Shown piece after piece: positions 1 to 7,460 of a stretch of 64,000 nucleotides of DNA (position 1 is its first letter; each line of letters begins with the position of its first letter). Origin of the DNA: CAJCJE01 sp035948315 (GTDB lineage: Bacteria; Actinomycetota; Actinomycetes; Mycobacteriales; Pseudonocardiaceae). The DNA lies in NCBI GenBank assembly GCA_035948315.1, contig DASZJG010000073.1, positions 129,223 through 193,222 on the forward strand, read 5' to 3'. The position numbers and the translations under genes are program-made. The notes under the pieces were generated by a model. That model saw only the letters and a list, made by a program, of their open reading frames with translations, had not been told where the DNA came from and did not search any database.

Positions 1-16
1 GGTCACGTGTGCTCAT
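1..16 (-). CDS. 5' end of a divergent gene, probably a TetR-family regulator (cut by window edge)
   Basis: Only five codons are visible on the minus strand, reading M-S-T-R-D, starting with ATG at 16-14. The start is supported by a strong ribosome binding site, AAGGAG, just upstream (minus strand of about 22-28). The body of the gene lies outside the window, so the product cannot be seen. A TetR-type repressor is an inference from the perfect inverted repeat between this gene and the divergent oxidoreductase gene, a common arrangement for a TetR regulator and its target. Confidence 0.5.
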
Positions 17-33
17 CGTCCACTCCTTGACAA

Positions 34-82
34 GTTGGTGAGTGCTCACTGACACTAGCATGGTTAGTGAGCACTCACCAAC
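34..82. promoter_or_regulatory. Perfect 17-bp inverted repeat in a divergent promoter (operator)
   Basis: The arm GTTGGTGAGTGCTCACT at 34-50 is repeated exactly in reverse at 66-82, with a 15-nt spacer. Each arm itself contains a near-palindrome, TGAG-TG-CTCA. The element fills the gap between the divergent start codons at 16 and 94 and ends two bases before the AGGAG ribosome binding site of the plus-strand gene. Position and symmetry fit a double TetR-type operator controlling both genes; the identity of the binding protein is inferred. Confidence 0.75.
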
Positions 83-93
83 CAGGAGTCGAC

Positions 94-723
94 GTGAAGA
101 TTGTCCTGTTCGGCGCGACCGGCCGCACCGGCCGACAGTTCCTGGCCCAGGCACTCCAGGCCGGGCACGAGGTCACGGCCATCGTCCGCGATCCGACGAG
201 CCTGCCCGAGCACGCGCATCTGTCCGTCGTCGTCGCCGATGTGATGGATCCGGAGGCGATCGGCGCACACATCGCGGGCCAGGACGCGGTGGTGAACACG
301 ATCGGGCCGCGCCAACCGACCAAACCCACCACCGTGCAGACGGACAGCACCGCGAGCATCATCGGCGCGATGCACAACGGCGGGACGAGGCGACTCGTCG
401 TGGTAAGCAACAGCGGCATCCTGCACACCGGCGACGGGCCGATCACCCGCTACCTCGCCAAACCGATCCTGCGCAGGGTGTTCCAGCACACCTGGGGCGA
501 CATGCGCCGGATGGAAGCCCTCGTGCGCGCCAGCGACCTGGACTGGACGATCCTGCGCCCGCCGATGCTGACCGAGGGCAGGCGCACCGGCGCCTACCGA
601 ACCGCCGAGGAGCACGCGGTGCGCGGCGGCGTCCGGCTCTCCCGCGCCGATCTGGCCGACGGCATCCTGCGCGCGCTGGCCGATCCGGCGTTCATCGGTG
701 CGGCCATCGCGCTTGCCAACTGA
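94..723 (+). CDS. NAD(P)H-binding (NmrA/SDR-like) oxidoreductase
   Basis: A 209-residue Rossmann-fold protein. The dinucleotide-binding motif GATGRTG lies at about residues 6-12, directly after the first beta strand, as in atypical short-chain dehydrogenases and NmrA-like NAD(P)-binding proteins. These proteins use the nucleotide as cofactor in a quinone or flavin reductase, or as a redox sensor; the substrate cannot be told from sequence. I chose GTG at 94 because AGGAG at 84-88 lies just upstream and the Rossmann strand starts almost at once; an in-frame ATG at 67 lies inside the inverted repeat. The gene is probably controlled through the 34-82 operator by its divergent neighbour. The stop codon lies in a 9-bp tandem repeat. 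Confidence 0.85.
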   Translation: MKIVLFGATGRTGRQFLAQALQAGHEVTAIVRDPTSLPEHAHLSVVVADVMDPEAIGAHIAGQDAVVNTIGPRQPTKPTTVQTDSTASIIGAMHNGGTRRLVVVSNSGILHTGDGPITRYLAKPILRRVFQHTWGDMRRMEALVRASDLDWTILRPPMLTEGRRTGAYRTAEEHAVRGGVRLSRADLADGILRALADPAFIGAAIALAN

Positions 724-768
724 GCCAACTGAGCCAACTGAGCCAACTGAGCCAACCGAGCCAACTCC
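715..768 (+). repeat. 9-bp tandem repeat starting at a stop codon
   Basis: GCCAACTGA occurs four times in tandem from 715 to 750, followed by two diverged units, GCCAACCGA and GCCAACTCC. The first unit is the last two codons and the stop codon of the oxidoreductase gene (Ala-Asn-stop). Because the period is 9, each perfect copy puts another in-frame TGA downstream, so the gene ends in four consecutive in-frame stops. Confidence 0.95.
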
Positions 769-795
769 TCGGCGACCCGAACGCGACCCGAGCGC

Positions 796-836
796 GGCCG
801 ACCGCGGCCGCGCGGCGATGCGCGGCGCGGTCGGCC
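796..836. terminator. Bidirectional GC-rich hairpin
   Basis: GGCCGACCGCG at 796-806 pairs perfectly with CGCGGTCGGCC at 826-836 around a 19-nt GC-rich loop. It lies between two convergent genes, the oxidoreductase ending at 723 and the IF-1-like gene ending at 849, and has no U-tract. It fits a terminator serving both strands. Confidence 0.6.
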
Positions 837-848
837 TCACCGATCCGA

Positions 849-1073
849 CTACGTCCGGTACCGGAACAGGATCCGGCCCCGGTTGAGGTCGTAGGAACTC
901 AACTCGACGAGCACACGGTCGTACGGCACGATCTTGATGTAGTTCTTCCTGATCTTCCCGCTGATGTGCGCGAGCACCTTGTGCCCGTTCTCCAGCTCAA
1001 CGGTGAACATGGCGTCGCGCAGGCACTCGATGACGGTGCCCTCGACCTGGATGCCGTCCGCTTTGCCCACCAT
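849..1073 (-). CDS. infA: Translation initiation factor IF-1 paralogue
   Basis: A 74-residue S1/OB-fold protein with the hallmark IF-1 block ELENGHKVLAHISGKIRKNY and the C-terminal YDLNRGRILFRYR. IF-1 binds the A site of the 30S subunit and helps IF-2 and IF-3 select the start codon. Standard actinobacterial infA sits in the rpmJ-rpsM-rpsK ribosomal cluster; here the gene is alone behind an acetyltransferase gene, so this is probably a second, divergent copy. Its ATG overlaps the TGA of the upstream gene by one base (TGATG), implying translational coupling. It could replace the main IF-1 under stress; that is inference. Confidence 0.9.
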   Translation of the reverse strand: MVGKADGIQVEGTVIECLRDAMFTVELENGHKVLAHISGKIRKNYIKIVPYDRVLVELSSYDLNRGRILFRYRT

Positions 1074-1825
1074 CAGCGCAACACCAGTTCCAGGTTGCTG
1101 CTCGCCCGCCGCGCGCCGACGCCCTCGAACAGCGCGGTCGCCGCTTCGTTGGCCTCGTGCACGTCGGCCGACGCGGTCTCGGTTCCCTTGTCGTGCAATG
1201 AATCCAGCGCACTGGTCAGCAGCGCCTTGCCGATGCCGCGACGCTGGTGTTCGGCGCGGACCGCGATCAGGCCGATCCGCGCGATGCGCAGCCGGCCGGT
1301 CACTCGGACCAGCGCCACATAGCGGCCGTCCCGCACGGCGACCGAGTACTTCGACGGGTCGACGATGGTGTCCCCGGCGGGGCGGGGCAGTACCTCGGCG
1401 GGCATCGCGTGCCAGCCGATGCCTGTCTCGACCTCCGCGCGGATCGCGCGATCCAGTTCGCGCAGCCGGCCCTCGTCCGCCGCGCCGACCGGCACGATCG
1501 TCACGCCGGCAGGCGGTGTCACGACCTTGACGTCGGTGGGCACGGCGTACTCCCATTCGCGGCGCCGGGTGGTGAAACCGGCCTGCCGCCAATGCGCGGC
1601 GAGGTCGCGGTCCGCCTCGTCGACGACGGTGTAGAGGGGGGTGGGCAGGTCGGCCAGCATCGTGCCGGCGATCCGGTCGAAAACCACCCGGTGCCAGGAG
1701 TCGATGCTGAGGAAGATCCGCCCATCGGGCCGGGGTGAGGCTTCGCCTCGGCCGACCACCCGGTCGTCCTCCAGAGCGTGCCAATGCCGCTCCGCGACGC
1801 GGGTGATGACGATCTCAGGTTCCAT
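1073..1825 (-). CDS. GNAT-family N-acetyltransferase
   Basis: A 250-residue protein whose C-terminal half carries the acetyl-CoA pyrophosphate-binding motif QRRGIGKALL after the strand IGLIAVRAEH, typical of the GNAT fold. The N-terminal half (about residues 1-110) is less conserved and may be a degenerate second GNAT lobe. The substrate is unknown. ATG at 1825 follows an AAAGG ribosome binding site. A 19-codon reading frame with an excellent ribosome binding site lies 41 nt upstream, and the IF-1 paralogue follows with a one-base overlap, so the three form one transcript. The leader and the link to translation resemble antibiotic-inducible resistance genes, but this is not shown. Confidence 0.85.
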   Translation of the reverse strand: MEPEIVITRVAERHWHALEDDRVVGRGEASPRPDGRIFLSIDSWHRVVFDRIAGTMLADLPTPLYTVVDEADRDLAAHWRQAGFTTRRREWEYAVPTDVKVVTPPAGVTIVPVGAADEGRLRELDRAIRAEVETGIGWHAMPAEVLPRPAGDTIVDPSKYSVAVRDGRYVALVRVTGRLRIARIGLIAVRAEHQRRGIGKALLTSALDSLHDKGTETASADVHEANEAATALFEGVGARRASSNLELVLR

Positions 1826-1866
1826 GGTGTTGCCTTTCGGGAGTGCGTTGGCGCTCCCGGCGACAC

Positions 1867-1926
1867 CTATGCCAATCGCCCAGCCGCGACGACGATGGGG
1901 AGCACCCACCTGCGTACAACGTTCAT
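1867..1926 (-). CDS. 19-residue leader peptide upstream of GNAT/IF-1 operon
   Basis: The minus strand has a perfect AGGAGGTG ribosome binding site (1933-1940), six bases before ATG at 1926, and an open frame of 19 codons ending in TAG at 1867: M-N-V-V-R-R-W-V-L-P-I-V-V-A-A-G-R-L-A. It starts with an Arg-Arg-Trp segment followed by a hydrophobic run. It is too short to be a normal gene, yet its ribosome binding site is far better than those of its neighbours. The arrangement is that of a regulatory leader peptide that controls the downstream GNAT and IF-1 genes through ribosome stalling or attenuation. The peptide is seen; the regulation is inferred. Confidence 0.6.
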   Translation of the reverse strand: MNVVRRWVLPIVVAAGRLA

Positions 1927-1963
1927 GGGTCTCACCTCCTCGCGTGCGGTCACGGCAGGAGGC

Positions 1964-2000
1964 ACGTTATCAGCCGCGTGATCCCGTGCCCAATCATTTT
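1964..2000 (-). promoter_or_regulatory. Candidate promoter of the leader/GNAT/IF-1 operon
   Basis: On the minus strand a -35-like TTGGGC (1988-1993) and a -10-like TAACGT (1964-1969) are separated by 18 bp, about 40 bp before the leader-peptide start. An AT-rich patch, GAAAATGATT, lies directly upstream of and into the -35 element. An AT-rich box next to the -35 is characteristic of WhiB7-dependent promoters in actinobacteria, but the match is judged by eye only. Confidence 0.4.
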
Positions 2001-2025
2001 CGCCGATGAGTTGCCCCCGCCGGGT

Positions 2026-4014
2026 TTATTCGGCCGGAGTCCAGCTGAGGATGCCGGTGTACGGGCTCTGGATGCCGGCCGCGCTGATGATGCCGGCCGG
2101 GATCTGGCTCGCGCTGGTGATGTTGGTGTTGTTCGCGATCAGCACCGACTTGGCGTTGTAGTTGGCCGGGCCGTTGGTCCAGTAGTTGTGCTCGATGTCC
2201 AACGGGTCGTAGGTGCCGTTGTCGAGGGTGTAGTTGGTGTGGTTGCTGCCCCACACGTTCGCGTTGATGTTGTACTCGGCGTTGCCGGTGATGGTGATGT
2301 AGCTGGCTCCGTTGTCCGTGTAGATGCCGTGGCCCTTGGTGCTGACCTGGTCGTGGATCACGTTGCCGGTGAGGTGCTCGCCGGTCGCCAGGCTGGTTCC
2401 GGTGATGCCGTTGGTGTAGATGCCGCCGCCGTCGCCGAGCACGGACATGTGGTTGTCGATGAGGTTGTCGGTGAAGGCGTTGCCGTGCGAGTAGTTCGGC
2501 TCGGCGGGCAGCTTCACCTTGTCCGGCCAGCCGCCCCAGCCGACCGAGATGCCGGTGTAGGGCACGTGGTCGATCTGGTTGTTCGCGAAGGTCGAGTCCG
2601 CAACATAGCCGACGTCGATGGCGACGCCGCCGTGGTATTCATCGGCGATGTCGGTGAAATGGCTGTCCTTGATGGTGTTGCCGGTGGTCTGCTGCGCCGC
2701 GCTCGGCTCGTTGGCGTCCACGCCGCCGACGTCGAGGCCGTTGCCGGAGATGTCGGTGAACACGCAGGCGGTCACGGTGTCGTTCTGCGAGCCGTCACCG
2801 AGATCCAGGCCGGCCGCGCCGAGATGCACGAAGTAGTCGTGGTCGAAATGGATGTTCCTGTCGTAGCCGAGGCTGATGTTGCCGGGCATCTTGGTCCAGT
2901 CGCCGTACGGGCACGTCCCCCCGCTGACATAGGTGCACAGGCCCTGCGTCACGTAGCCGGTGTCGCCGGTGATCGTGTAGGTCGCCTGGATCTCGGAGAA
3001 TCCGGTGGGCGTGTTCGGCGTGGTGTCGGTGGCGTAGGAGAACTGGATGCCCTGGAAGCCGATGCCCGAGACGGGCGCGCCCGCGCTGCCGTGGATGGAC
3101 AGCAGGGTTTGCAGGCCGGCCGCTTCCACGTCCGCGTTCGCCAGGTTCTCGCCGCTGCGCGGGATGTAGTAGACCTCGTGCGCGGTGGGGTCGAGGTACC
3201 ACTGGCCGGGCTTGGCGAGCAGCGGGTAGGCGTTCTCGACCGAGGTCGGCGATTCGGTGACGGACTGGCGGCCGACCAGCTCGACCGTGCGGCCGGAGCC
3301 GTCGGTGCGCATGACGCGCTTGGTGGAGTTGTTCCAGCACGGCTGCGCCATGGTGATCGCGGTCGAGGTGATCTTGGCGACCGGGCAGCGCGGTTCGGTC
3401 CAGGCGCCGAGGCCGCCCTGATAGACGAACTCGATGCCGCTCTGGTTGGCCCAGCCGGCCATCGGGTCACCGGCGGACGTGGTGTAGCCGGTGGACGTCT
3501 GGGTGACCTTGACCGGGATCGCGCCGCTGGCGCGCGGCGCGCGGGTGCCGTTCACGTAGAGCTGGCGGGTGCTCAGGCCGGCGGGCGCGGGCGCGGCCCA
3601 GATGTTCTTGCCGGAGTCGTGCACGGTCCAGCCGGTGATCCTGGTGCCACCGCTGATCACCGGAGCGGCGCCGGACTCCGCGCGCCACCAGATGTCGCCG
3701 TTGGTACCGGAGTCGGCGGTGGTGAAGGTCAGCGGCGCACTCAGGCGGTAGTCACCGCCCGCCAAGTTCACCGTCACCGGACCGGAGGTCGCCTGGTCGA
3801 CGGCGCGTACCGCGGCCTGCGCCTTCGTCAGCGTCTGGAACGGGCTGGCCTGGCTGGTGCCGGAATTGCTGTCGCTACCGGTGGGCGAAACGTAGAAGTT
3901 CACCGGAGCCGGCGCGGCTCCCACGGCTGGACCGCTGGTCAGCACGGCGGCGACGCCCAGTGCCGCGCAGGCGGCCATGGCCAGCATGGTCCGAGGTTTG
4001 ACAACCGACCGCAT
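2026..4014 (-). CDS. Secreted right-handed parallel beta-helix protein
   Basis: A 662-residue exported protein. Residues 1 to about 33 form a signal peptide (basic start, hydrophobic core MLAMAACAALG, Ala-rich end). Next comes the segment NFYVSPTGSDSNSGTSQASP, the DUF1565-type opening of secreted beta-helix proteins. The C-terminal half has Asn/Gly/His-rich repeats (NNQIDHVPYTGISVGWGG, TGNVIHDQVSTKGHGIYTDN) typical of pectate-lyase-like helices. Such proteins usually bind or cleave polysaccharides; the substrate is not evident. ATG at 4014 follows GAGGGAG; an upstream in-frame ATG at 4125 has no ribosome binding site. It is divergent from gnd across a 254-bp spacer. Confidence 0.85.
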   Translation of the reverse strand: MRSVVKPRTMLAMAACAALGVAAVLTSGPAVGAAPAPVNFYVSPTGSDSNSGTSQASPFQTLTKAQAAVRAVDQATSGPVTVNLAGGDYRLSAPLTFTTADSGTNGDIWWRAESGAAPVISGGTRITGWTVHDSGKNIWAAPAPAGLSTRQLYVNGTRAPRASGAIPVKVTQTSTGYTTSAGDPMAGWANQSGIEFVYQGGLGAWTEPRCPVAKITSTAITMAQPCWNNSTKRVMRTDGSGRTVELVGRQSVTESPTSVENAYPLLAKPGQWYLDPTAHEVYYIPRSGENLANADVEAAGLQTLLSIHGSAGAPVSGIGFQGIQFSYATDTTPNTPTGFSEIQATYTITGDTGYVTQGLCTYVSGGTCPYGDWTKMPGNISLGYDRNIHFDHDYFVHLGAAGLDLGDGSQNDTVTACVFTDISGNGLDVGGVDANEPSAAQQTTGNTIKDSHFTDIADEYHGGVAIDVGYVADSTFANNQIDHVPYTGISVGWGGWPDKVKLPAEPNYSHGNAFTDNLIDNHMSVLGDGGGIYTNGITGTSLATGEHLTGNVIHDQVSTKGHGIYTDNGASYITITGNAEYNINANVWGSNHTNYTLDNGTYDPLDIEHNYWTNGPANYNAKSVLIANNTNITSASQIPAGIISAAGIQSPYTGILSWTPAE

Positions 4015-4268
4015 CTCGACTCCCTCGTCGATGTTGGGGTGAGCAGGGGTTGATCGCGCCGATAGATAGGATGTCTTAGTGATCATGTGATGGCAATGGG
4101 CCGTCTTTAACAGCACTTTTATCACGTCGTACTAGTAAGCCAGATTGCCTAATAGGGCACACATCGGACCTATCTCGGTCGTCTGGAACCACCTGGGCAT
4201 TGCGGCCCAGGACAGGGAAAACTGAACGGCGGAGATCTCACGACGTTGAAGGGCAGCAGAGGAAAGAC

Positions 4269-5708
4269 ATGAGCGAGCAAGCAAAGATCGGCGTGACCGG
4301 CCTCGCGGTGATGGGCCGGAACCTGGCACGCAATCTCGCCCGGCACGGCCACGTGGTCGCGGTGCACAACCGCTCCGAGGAGCGCACCAGGAGCCTGGTG
4401 GAGAACTTCAGCTCGGAGGGCACGTTCGTGCCCGCGTACTCGGCGCAGGATTTCGTGAACTCCCTCGAACGCCCGCGCCGCGTCGTGGTGATGGTCAAGG
4501 CGGGCGAGCCGACCGACGCGGTCATCGACGAGTTCGCGCCGCTGCTCGAACCGGGCGACATGATCGTGGACGCGGGCAACGCGCACTTCGCGGACACCCG
4601 GCGCCGCGAGGCCGCGCTGCGCGCCAAGGGCATCCACTTCGTCGGCACCGGCGTGTCCGGCGGCGAGGAGGGCGCGCTGCACGGGCCGAGCATCATGCCC
4701 GGCGGCTCCCCCGAGTCCTACGAGGCGCTCGGCCCGCTGCTGGAGGACATCTCCGCCAAGGTCGACGGCGAGCCGTGCTGCACGCACATCGGCCCGGACG
4801 GTGCCGGCCACTTCGTGAAGATGGTGCACAACGGCATCGAGTACTCGGACATGCAGCTGATCGCCGAGGCGTACGACCTGCTGCGCAACGCGCTGGGCCT
4901 GTCCCCCGCCGAGATCGCCGACGTCATGCGCACCTGGAACACCGGGCGGCTCAACTCCTACCTGATCGAGATCACCGCCGAGGTGCTCTCGCACGTGGAC
5001 GCCAAGACCGGCAAGCCGTTCGTGGACATCGTCGCCGACCAGGCCGAGCAGAAGGGCACCGGCCGCTGGACCGTGCAGATCGCGCTCGACCTGGGCAGCC
5101 CGGTCAGCGGCATCGCCGAGGCCGTGTTCGCCCGGTCCCTGTCCGGCAGCGCGGACCTGCGGGTCGCCGCGCGCGGCCTGGCCGGACCGTCCGGCGGGAA
5201 GCTGACCGGTTCGGCGGCCGAAACCTTCGCGGCCGACGTGGAGCAGGCGCTGTATGCGGCCAAGGTGGTCGCCTACGCGCAGGGCTTCAACCAGATCCAG
5301 GCCGGCAGCACCGAGTACGGCTGGAACATCGACCTCGCCTCGCTGGCCACCATCTGGCGCGGTGGCTGCATCATCAGGGCGGAGTTCCTCAACGAGATCC
5401 GCAACGCCTACACCAACGATCCGAAGCTGCCCACCCTGCTCACCGACGCGACGTTCGCCGAGTCGGTCGCGGGCGCGCAGGACTCGTGGCGCAACGTGGT
5501 CAGCACGGCCGCGCGGCTGGGCATCCCGTCGCCGGGCCTGAGCACCGCGCTGTCCTACTACGACGGGCTGCGCGCGGCCCGCCTGCCCGCCGCGCTGATC
5601 CAGGGCCAGCGCGACTTCTTCGGCGCGCACACCTACCGCAGGGTCGACGCCGAGGGCACCTTCCACACGCTGTGGGCCACCGACGACCGGGCCGAGCAGC
5701 AGGCCTGA
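4269..5708 (+). CDS. gnd: 6-phosphogluconate dehydrogenase (decarboxylating)
   Basis: A 479-residue enzyme of full family length that converts 6-phosphogluconate to ribulose 5-phosphate and CO2 with reduction of NADP+ (pentose phosphate pathway, cytosol). It has the N-terminal Rossmann motif GLAVMGRNLA, the substrate signature GTGVSGGEEGALHGPSIMPG, and the catalytic GAGHFVKMVHNGIEYSDMQ with the active-site Lys and Asn. The helical C-terminal domain includes GTGRWTVQIALDLG and IIRAEFLNEI. ATG at 4269 follows AGAGGAAAG. The gene stands alone between a divergent beta-helix gene and a convergent protease gene, and ends at a strong hairpin. Confidence 0.97.
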   Translation: MSEQAKIGVTGLAVMGRNLARNLARHGHVVAVHNRSEERTRSLVENFSSEGTFVPAYSAQDFVNSLERPRRVVVMVKAGEPTDAVIDEFAPLLEPGDMIVDAGNAHFADTRRREAALRAKGIHFVGTGVSGGEEGALHGPSIMPGGSPESYEALGPLLEDISAKVDGEPCCTHIGPDGAGHFVKMVHNGIEYSDMQLIAEAYDLLRNALGLSPAEIADVMRTWNTGRLNSYLIEITAEVLSHVDAKTGKPFVDIVADQAEQKGTGRWTVQIALDLGSPVSGIAEAVFARSLSGSADLRVAARGLAGPSGGKLTGSAAETFAADVEQALYAAKVVAYAQGFNQIQAGSTEYGWNIDLASLATIWRGGCIIRAEFLNEIRNAYTNDPKLPTLLTDATFAESVAGAQDSWRNVVSTAARLGIPSPGLSTALSYYDGLRAARLPAALIQGQRDFFGAHTYRRVDAEGTFHTLWATDDRAEQQA

Positions 5709-5720
5709 GCCCGACAACGA

Positions 5721-5753
5721 CAATGCCCGGCCTGGATCCCAGGCCGGGCATTG
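5721..5753. terminator. Perfect 15-bp hairpin between convergent genes
   Basis: CAATGCCCGGCCTGG at 5721-5735 is followed after three bases by its exact reverse complement at 5739-5753. There is no U-tract. It lies just downstream of gnd and before the end of the convergent htrA-like gene, so it can stop transcription from both sides. Confidence 0.85.
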
Positions 5754-5819
5754 TGATGAACAAACGCGTGGGGCGCCCCGTTCCCGCCGGGACACCCCAC
5801 ACCTGGGGGAAAGCTGTGC

Positions 5820-7358
5820 TCAGCCTGCCGGGCCGTTGGCCAGTTGCAGGGTCGTGGTGTGCGACTGCCCCTGCGGGTCGGTCCAGCCGAGGGTGACCTT
5901 GTCGCCCGGGTGGTACTGCTGGATCGCGGTGGTCAACGCGTCGGACGAGCTGATCGCCTTGCCGTTGAGCGAGGTGATCACGTCGCCGTCGGTCAGACCC
6001 GCCTGGTCGGCCGGGGTGCCGGCGACCGTGCCGGACACGTTGGCGCCCGGCACCGTCGAGCCGTTGCCGAACTGGCTGCCGCCCTGACCACCCTGGCCAC
6101 CCTGGCCATTGCCGAACTGGCCGTTGCCCTGGCCGCCGGAGCTGACCTTCACACCGAGGAACCCGGTCGCGCCGATGTGGATGGTCGCCGTGGTCTGCTT
6201 GGCGAAGATCTGCCTGCCGATGTTGGCGGCCTTGTTGATCGGGATGGCGAAGCCCGCGCCGGACTGGCTGGCCTGGATCTGCGTGCCGGCCGAGGCCGCG
6301 GTGTCGATGCCGATCACCTGGCCGGAGGTGTTCACCAGCGGACCACCCGAGTCACCGGGCTGCACGTTCGCGTTGACCTGGATCAACCCGGTCAGCTGCT
6401 CGGAGGTGCCGTCCGAGTCGTCGGACGCGGTGATCGACTGGTTGAGGTCGGTCACGGTGCCGCCGGCCACGCTGGGCGTGCCGCCGACGCCACCGGCGTT
6501 GCCGATCGCCACGATCTGCTGGTTCACGGTCACCTTGGTGGAGTCGGCCAGTGTCGCCGTCTTCAACCCGGACGCGTTCACCAGTTGCAGGACCGCGACG
6601 TCGTCGGAGCGGTCGTAGCCGACCACGTTGGCCTGGTAGGTCTGGTTGTTGCCGATGTCGGTCACGGAGATCTGGGTCGCCCCGTTGATCACGTGGTTGT
6701 TGGTCAGGATCTCCCCGTTGGGGGTGAGCACGATGCCGGTGCCGGCCGCGCGCTCGTTGGCGTCGCCGAGCGTGGTGTTGACGTCCACGATGCCCGGGTC
6801 GACGCCGGCCGCGATCTGCGCGGCGTTGGTCGGGCCGCCCGCCGCGTTCGACGTGGTCGGGCCGCTCTGGCTGCCGCCCTGGCCCTGCGACCCGCCGTTG
6901 CCATTGCCGTTGCCGTAGTTCGGGTCGTTGAACCCGCCGGAACCGTTGTTGTTGTTCGAGTACGGCGACTGGTTGGCGGAGTTGCTGCTGCTCGGCGACC
7001 AGATCGAGCGGCCGATGGCGAGGCCGGCGAGCGCCGCGGTGATCATGGTGACGATGATCATCGCGAAGGTCGCCGCACCGCGCCGCTTCGGAGGTGGGGG
7101 AACCTGCCCCTGCGGCGGCCAGTAGGCGGTCTGCTGCTGCCAACTGCCCGCCGGGTTGTGATAGGCGGTCGGTCCCGACTGTCCCCAGATCCCGGAGTGC
7201 TCACCAGGGGGCGGTGCCGAACCGGGCCAGCCTGCGCCGGGCGCGCCCGGCTGGGGCTGGTGGTACGGGTAGTGCGATGCCTCGCCATACCCGGGCATGC
7301 CCATCCCGCCATGGGTGGGCTCGGTCCCACCCGACGGGCGCTGGTCGTCCTCGCTCAT
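5820..7358 (-). CDS. HtrA/DegP-like membrane serine protease with PDZ domain
   Basis: A 512-residue envelope protease. Residues 1-90 are a cytoplasmic Pro/Gly/Gln-rich tail, about 95-117 a single membrane segment, then an Asn/Gly/Ser-rich linker. The trypsin-like domain has all triad residues: His in TNNHVING, Asp in RSDDVAVLQL, Ser in QPGDSGGPLV. A C-terminal PDZ domain follows (VAGTPADQAGLTDGDVITSL), preceded by another Gly/Gln-rich linker. The family degrades misfolded proteins outside the membrane and processes signalling proteins. ATG at 7358 is preceded by GAGAGGAGG. The long low-complexity tails resemble mycobacterial PepD/HtrA proteins. It precedes no gene on its strand and ends at the gnd hairpin. 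Confidence 0.93.
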   Translation of the reverse strand: MSEDDQRPSGGTEPTHGGMGMPGYGEASHYPYHQPQPGAPGAGWPGSAPPPGEHSGIWGQSGPTAYHNPAGSWQQQTAYWPPQGQVPPPPKRRGAATFAMIIVTMITAALAGLAIGRSIWSPSSSNSANQSPYSNNNNGSGGFNDPNYGNGNGNGGSQGQGGSQSGPTTSNAAGGPTNAAQIAAGVDPGIVDVNTTLGDANERAAGTGIVLTPNGEILTNNHVINGATQISVTDIGNNQTYQANVVGYDRSDDVAVLQLVNASGLKTATLADSTKVTVNQQIVAIGNAGGVGGTPSVAGGTVTDLNQSITASDDSDGTSEQLTGLIQVNANVQPGDSGGPLVNTSGQVIGIDTAASAGTQIQASQSGAGFAIPINKAANIGRQIFAKQTTATIHIGATGFLGVKVSSGGQGNGQFGNGQGGQGGQGGSQFGNGSTVPGANVSGTVAGTPADQAGLTDGDVITSLNGKAISSSDALTTAIQQYHPGDKVTLGWTDPQGQSHTTTLQLANGPAG

Positions 7359-7460
7359 CCGGGACCTCCTCTCCGGTTCTCGGAACACTCGCACTGTCGT
7401 TGACTCAACCAGTACACCGCCGGTTCCTGAGAATTCTCTTACCTTGGTCTGTGGACCTGA

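Noticed and set aside
715..768. Possible CRISPR array or minisatellite regulatory array
   Set aside because: Units are 9 bp with no spacers, so it is not a CRISPR array; it begins inside a coding sequence and is best seen as slippage.
1843..4053. A 736-codon open frame on the plus strand opposite the beta-helix gene
   Set aside because: It is rich in Val, Ala, Gly, Arg and Asp with no domain pattern, as expected from the antisense of a GC-rich gene. The minus-strand frame has a signal peptide, ribosome binding site and recognisable family sequence.
4015..4268. Possible riboswitch or structured leader before gnd
   Set aside because: I found no stable conserved structure; only AT-richer promoter-like DNA between divergent genes.
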